NCBI GenBank assembly: GCA_033977485.1
Contig: CM066993.1
Location: forward strand, 31,672,001-31,736,000
Reading direction: 5' to 3'
Length of the DNA stretch: 64,000 bases
Source: Hydrangea macrophylla
Lineage: Eukaryota > Streptophyta > Magnoliopsida > Cornales > Hydrangeaceae
Notes under the pieces: generated by a model
What the model was told of the DNA's origin: nothing
What the model saw: the letters and a program-made list of their open reading frames with translations, nothing else
Database searches by the model: none
Position numbers and translations under genes: made by a program
Shown: positions 59,556-64,000 of the stretch, piece after piece
Layout of the letters: each line of letters begins with the position of its first letter
Position numbering within the stretch: the stretch's first letter is position 1

Positions 59556-60918
59556 TGATCGGGAGAGAACTAATCCTATTTATACGCCTTAACGAGCATT
59601 TGTTAGTACCTTTTTATCCTGTTTTTGTATATTTTTACTCTGTTTTCTAGTTTCTGACAGGTTTTGGAAGAAATCAACTAAACCAGGATAAACAGGGTGA
59701 AAAAGCATCAAGAAAGAAGCTGAAAAAGCCAAGTCGCGCGCGCGGACCGCGGGTGCGAAAATCAGAGAATCGCTCGCGCGATCCGCTCGCGCGAGACCCC
59801 CAATAACTCGCTCGTGCGATCCGCGCGCGCGAGATACCAAAAGTCGCGCTCGCGCGACCCGCTCGCGCGATATGTGGAAAAATCATAGTTGCGTATTTCA
59901 GTGTACTGAAGACTCCTGTGCAAACGAAACTGCAGAATGACGTCCAGATTGTAAATTACATCAGTTTCAGTCCGTTTCGAGTTGTAGAGGCTTCCAAAAC
60001 TTGTTGTAAATCTATATATACTCTATTTTACTTCAATTAGAGGGTTAGACATTATTATACAAAAAAAATATACACATACTTCCAGCCATTGAAGGGAGGG
60101 AAGCAAGGAGAAGAAGAAGAAGACCAAGGGTTTCCATGGCCTCCTCCATCAACCTCTTGCCATCTACTACTTCCATGGACGGCTAGATCATTGATCTAGG
60201 GTTTCAATGAAGCCCTAGATGAGTAATAGGGTTTTATTTATGCTTTTATTTTAGTTTTATTATGTATGGATGACAGTCACATGTTTAGAGGATTTTTCTA
60301 ATATAAATCGTACTACTATTGATTAAATCATTGCTTTCAGAATTTATTCTTGTCTTAGATCTATTTTGACTGTGATGTGCTCAACGATCTATTCTTGCTG
60401 TGCTTGTCTAGATTGTTTACATGTGATGGGGCTTTATTGATTCGTGCTATCAAGTATCCGAATAGTCCATGCCTAGGTTAGACGGATTAGATCACAACCC
60501 TAGTTTAGTGTGAGATAATTCGTGCTACCCGCAGATGGATTATGTTGGTGCTTGAACCATGATTATCTTCTTGTCGGAGGAATTGGGCTTGTAGCTACAA
60601 TTCCCCATATTCATCCAACGTAATAAGCTAAAGTAATTCATAAATATTCCTATTATGAAGTTAGTGGTGGATTTGCAATCCTAGGTTTCCTTAAATATTA
60701 TTTAAAACAACTTTAATTGCTTCCATAGTTTAGATTTATTTTTATTGTTATTTAGTTTAATTCAAACCAAATCAAATCCGTTTTTCCTAATTAATTAGAC
60801 TTAGGTTTTAAAATTAAACGCTATAGTAATCAATCTCTGTGGGTTCGACCTTTACTTCCACACTGCAAATCTTTTGAAAAGTAAAGAATACTTTTATATC
60901 TTGATATTGACAACATCA
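59556..60918 (+). repeat. 3' LTR
   Basis: 1363 bases. It is 13 bases longer than the 5' LTR through an insertion of one CG-rich piece inside the CpG block near 59820. Otherwise nearly identical, including the TATA box. Confidence 0.93.
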
Positions 60919-61075
60919 GAAGCTCACGATAAGTAAAAAAGCTCACGATAAGTGAGAAAGCTCACGATTTTGAATGAAGGAGTGAGGAAGCTCATGATAA
61001 GTGAGAAAGCTCACAATTTTGGACGAAGGAGTGAGGAAGCTCACGATAAGTGAAGAAGCTTACGATAACCAACGG
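60919..61075. repeat. Right half of the split GAAGCTCACGATAAG array
   Basis: Same units as 52100-52446, interrupted only by the inserted retrotransposon and its GAAGC duplication. Confidence 0.85.
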
Positions 61076-61495
61076 ACACAGAACTTTGGATTGTGAATAG
61101 ATAAAGCTTTCCATAGAAGTCGGCGTCTTTTGACCGCGGGCGGTGTTTTTCAATCGTTGGCCGATTTTTATGATGACCAATCCAGAAATTTGGATCAGGT
61201 TCTGTTGGGGATGGTATAGGATTCTCTGAGAATCTCTCTTAACTATTTTTATTCTTGACTGAGAACCAGGATTCAACTCCGATCTCTCACGGTTGTTTAA
61301 ATCTTACAATGGTTGGTCCAAAAAGCCTATTCAGGCCTCCAAGATGATTGACGGACGTGGAAGCACTAATGATGGACATGGAATCCCTAAGATGATTGAC
61401 GGACTTGGCAGTCCCAAATATCAAAGAGTAAACGGGGTAGTCCGAGATAACTAGTGGACACGAAAGTCCTACCTTAATCCAAAGGGTCTACAATA

Positions 61496-61690
61496 AAAGA
61501 TTTGCCTCAATTTAGAGGATTGACAACGAAGGATTTGCCTCAATCTAGAGGGCTGATGACAACAGATTTGCCTCAATCTAGAGGGCTGATAATGAAGGAT
61601 TTGCCTCAAATTAGAGGGCTGACACCGAAGCATTTGCCTCAATCTAGAAGGCTGATGACAACAGATTTGCCTCAATCTAGAGGGGATGAT
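61496..61690. repeat. 33-bp tandem array, about six copies
   Basis: Unit GATTTGCCTCAATCTAGAGG plus a GCTGATGACAACA-type end. Because 33 is a multiple of three, it stays open on both strands and yields ORFs with an 11-residue period (RLRQICCHQPS on the minus strand). Nothing else supports translation. Confidence 0.85.
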
Positions 61691-61734
61691 GAACACGACA
61701 TATTTTGAATCAAAGTTATGGTGAACTAATGATG

Positions 61735-62085
61735 ATTAATGAACTGACGATGCACGAATCGAGTAGACAGTGAACTACTATGACTTTCATAGATTGGACT
61801 GACGATGTACGAATTAAGATAACGAGTCAACAGTGAACTACTATGACTGTCATGGATTGGATCAATGGTTGGACTAACCGTGATCAGAAGGACTGATGAT
61901 GTACGAATCAAGATGACGAGTTAACAGTGAACTACTATGACTGTCATGGATTGGATCAACGGTTGGACTAACCGTGATCAGAAGGACTGAAGATGTACTA
62001 ATCGGGATGACGAGTCGACAGTGAACTAGTGTGACTGTCATGGATTGAATCAACGGTTGGACTAACCGTGATCAGAAGGACTGAC
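61735..62085. repeat. About 94-bp tandem array, three to four copies
   Basis: Units contain GATGTACGAATCAAGATGAC, GTGAACTACTATGACTGTCA and GGTTGGACTAACCGTGATCA. The last block is nearly palindromic (GGTTGGACTAACC). The first copies are shorter. Confidence 0.8.
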
Positions 62086-62934
62086 GAATTGATATGCCTG
62101 CTAGGGATGAAATTGAATCTGCTGGGGATAAACAACTCTTTCTTCTGAGGAAAGGATGTAGTCTTGACTGAGATACACCATATTTGTTCAGGACACTTTT
62201 CTAGAGATGAACTAGATCTGTTGGGAATGAGAAGACTCGGCTGGGGAAAGAATGGTTGCATTGTGAATAGAGTAATTCAGCTGGGGATAAGGAACATTCG
62301 TGACATAATTTTGGCTTGGTTGCTGAGGATCTGGTAAAAGATAGCCAGTGTATCTTATGAACTGATTTATGAAGACAAGTGACTGTGATTGGGGGTCTCA
62401 CCAATGCTCGAGATTCTTGGGACTCATATCATGTTGCAACCTTGACAAGTGCAATAACGGTGTTTGAAACTTCTGCTTGTATCCATAGGTTTTACAATTT
62501 GGGAATCACTTTAAACCCACACATTTGAGACCATTAAGACAAATGGACTTCACAGGAACAATGTTGATGAGGAAAGTTGGATTGAGTTGTATGAACATTG
62601 AACTCTAATACAGTTTTGATTAGATTATTACTGACTCAACCAAAGAAGGATTGACTCGATGAAAGTAACAACACGAAATGCCCAAATTAGCATAATTAAA
62701 TATGTCTCTGTCATAAATGGTATACTGCTCATCTTTTATGTTCACTCCTCATCTTAATATGATAGTACTTTGTTGATAAATTTGATTTTTGAAAATTCTT
62801 CCCTATTGATCTAATCAATTCTCTACTTCTCCCAAGAAGTGCTTGGAATTAGTGCGTTAGCTTTTAGAATAAAAGATACTCTATTTCAAAAATTTTCAAA
62901 ACAAGTTGGTGACTTGAAAACTTGCCCTTGGTAT

Positions 62935-63180
62935 GATGGGATCGTGTTAGGCAAACGGAGTTTGCCCCTAGTTTGAGGTGTACGAAGTGGAATTTATAAG
63001 CAAACGAGGTGGGTGACCGAAGTTTGCCCCTAGTTTGGAATGATGGTTTATTGGAGGTTTTGGGCAAACGAGGTAGGTGGATGAAGTTTACCCCTTGTAT
63101 CAAGGGTAGATAGTAAAATTCAGGCAAACGAGGTGGGTAGCCAAAGTTTTCCCCTAGTGTGGAAGGTGATTTTCTGGCTT
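62935..63180. repeat. About 64-bp tandem array, four copies
   Basis: Units contain GGCAAACGAGGTGGGTGACC and GAAGTTTGCCCCTAGTTTGG. GGCAAAC and GTTTGCC within each unit are complementary, so each copy could form a hairpin. Confidence 0.8.
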
Positions 63181-63359
63181 GAGGCAAGGACCATGACCTT
63201 AATCTCTCAAATGCTCATAACTTTTGCCTAGGCACTAGTGAGGTGACCTAGCGAGCTCTTTTCTCTCTTTTGTTATTGCTCCATTTGGATTTAGCTCTAA
63301 TTTTTGCCTAGGCGTCCTTTTAGATTTTCGACCTAGAGAGCGATCTTTCTTTTCTTTTT

Positions 63360-63740
63360 GAAATTCTGCCTACATACCCCCGACCAGGGATCAGGTCCAA
63401 CGTAGTTCGGGCCAGGACCTTGAAAGAAGGGGGGGTAATTTTTAGGTAGGTGGGATGACCAAACTAATGCGGCTGCCTATGGATCCTCGAGCGGGAATCA
63501 GGTCGAGCGTAGTTCAAGGCAAGGCTTGAAGAAAGTTGGTTTATTTTTAGGTAGGTAGGATGACCGAACCGATGCAGTTACCTACGTATCCCTGAGTGGG
63601 AATCAGGTCGAGCGTAGTTCAAGGCAAGGTCTTGAAAGAAATTGGTTTGATTATGATGATGTCGACCGAACCGATGCGGTTGCCTACGTATCCCTTGAGC
63701 GGGAATCAGGTCGAGCGTAGTTCAGGCAAGGCTTGAAGAA
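63360..63740. repeat. About 100-bp tandem array, four copies
   Basis: Units contain CCGATGCGGTTGCCTACGTA, GAGCGGGAATCAGGTCGAGC and GTAGTTCAAGGCAAGG. The TGCCTACGTATCC/GAATCAGG signature is frequent in plant Tat/Ogre-like repeats. Confidence 0.8.
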
Positions 63741-64000
63741 ATTGGTTGAGTGTTTTTAAACCATTCGTCAAAGAAGTTTAAACTTAGCTCACTTGTGGTA
63801 GCCTTGAATAAAAGGATTCAGTTTCGATCTCCCTTTCTTTTCTTTTCTTTTCTTTCTGAGGATTGATCTTTTTCACTTTCGCCTAGCCAGTCAATTTAAC
63901 TTTTCATGTAGTTGATTTTTGTGAGATCTTTTGATCACAATTTCAGAATTCCATAATGTGCATATCGATTCTCGAAATTTATTTGTGGTCGTTCTGAGCC

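Larger units (their letters stand above)
52447..60918 (+). mobile_element. Complete young non-autonomous Athila-like LTR retrotransposon
   Basis: LTRs at 52447-53796 and 59556-60918 both run TGATCGGGAG...CAACATCA and are flanked by a perfect GAAGC duplication (52442-52446, 60919-60923). By eye they differ by about eleven substitutions and one 13-base indel, so insertion was recent. A PBS complementary to tRNA-Asp follows the 5' LTR and a polypurine tract precedes the 3' LTR. The only ORF is gag-protease (54275-56974). Reverse transcriptase, RNase H and integrase are absent, so mobility would need enzymes from another element. The gag, PBS and post-ORF motif fit the Athila/Tat side of plant Ty3/gypsy. 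Confidence 0.92.
60919..64000 (+). mobile_element. Tat/Ogre-like non-coding region, right part
   Basis: Continuation of the sequence left of 52447. It consists mostly of successive, unrelated tandem arrays (listed separately). It ends with repeats of TGCCTACGTATCC..GAATCAGGTCGAGCGTAGTTC type, a motif set I associate with LTR/3' ends of Tat/Ogre elements. No gag or pol domain. The element runs out of the window. Confidence 0.5.

Noticed and set aside
48669..64000. A CRISPR-like array, suggested by regularly spaced repeats
   Set aside because: Repeats are direct tandem units without unique equal-length spacers and lie in plant retrotransposon DNA.

Overview
The window looks like nuclear DNA of a flowering plant, probably a eudicot. 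It is AT-rich with T-rich GT-AG introns and long microsatellites, and it carries Ty3/gypsy LTR retrotransposons, Stowaway, hAT and Mutator-type MITEs, an Au-like SINE and an RTE-type LINE tail. There are no bacterial genes, rRNAs or CRISPR arrays. The species cannot be named from sequence alone.

One host gene is clear. It lies on the + strand, with thirteen consecutive in-frame exons from 23639 to 32988. It encodes a chromatin-reader protein with a PHD finger, a zinc knuckle and an extended PHD finger (the PZP arrangement of BRPF/JADE proteins). The first of these exons begins inside a codon, so 5' exons are missing. A phase-compatible candidate exon at 4696-4756 would leave an intron of about 18.9 kb filled with transposons.

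1-6950: T-rich, intron-like DNA with a hAT MITE (749-2196, 8-bp TSD) containing a Mutator-type MITE, plus smaller MITEs. 6954-23440: an inverted-repeat element, an Au-like SINE, an LTR fragment, a degenerate minus-strand Tekay/Del-like chromovirus (about 11341-18753) interrupted by a probable solo LTR, a hAT MITE built from TTCCGAA repeats (20129-20761, 8-bp TSD), and a LINE tail. 23639-32988: the PHD gene, with several MITEs in its introns. 33000-39455: intergenic, with MITEs and microsatellites.

39456-48668: a nest of related Ty3/gypsy LTRs, including a solo LTR (41549-44151, TSD GTAAT), an inverted LTR with a second chromovirus remnant, and another probable solo LTR (45712-47769). Three of these LTRs carry clustered near-palindromic 10-14-bp words (CCAATCGATTGG, TCAATCGATCGAAC, CAGTCGACTGG), in each case near the LTR 5' end.

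48669-64000: long non-coding DNA resembling the LTR/3' region of a Tat/Ogre-type element, with a series of unrelated tandem arrays. One array is split by a complete young element (52447-60918; 1350- and 1363-bp LTRs, TSD GAAGC, tRNA-Asp-type PBS). That element has one intact 899-codon gag-protease ORF and no reverse transcriptase, RNase H or integrase. Its LTRs and interior share unusual CGCTCGCGCGA-type CpG blocks.
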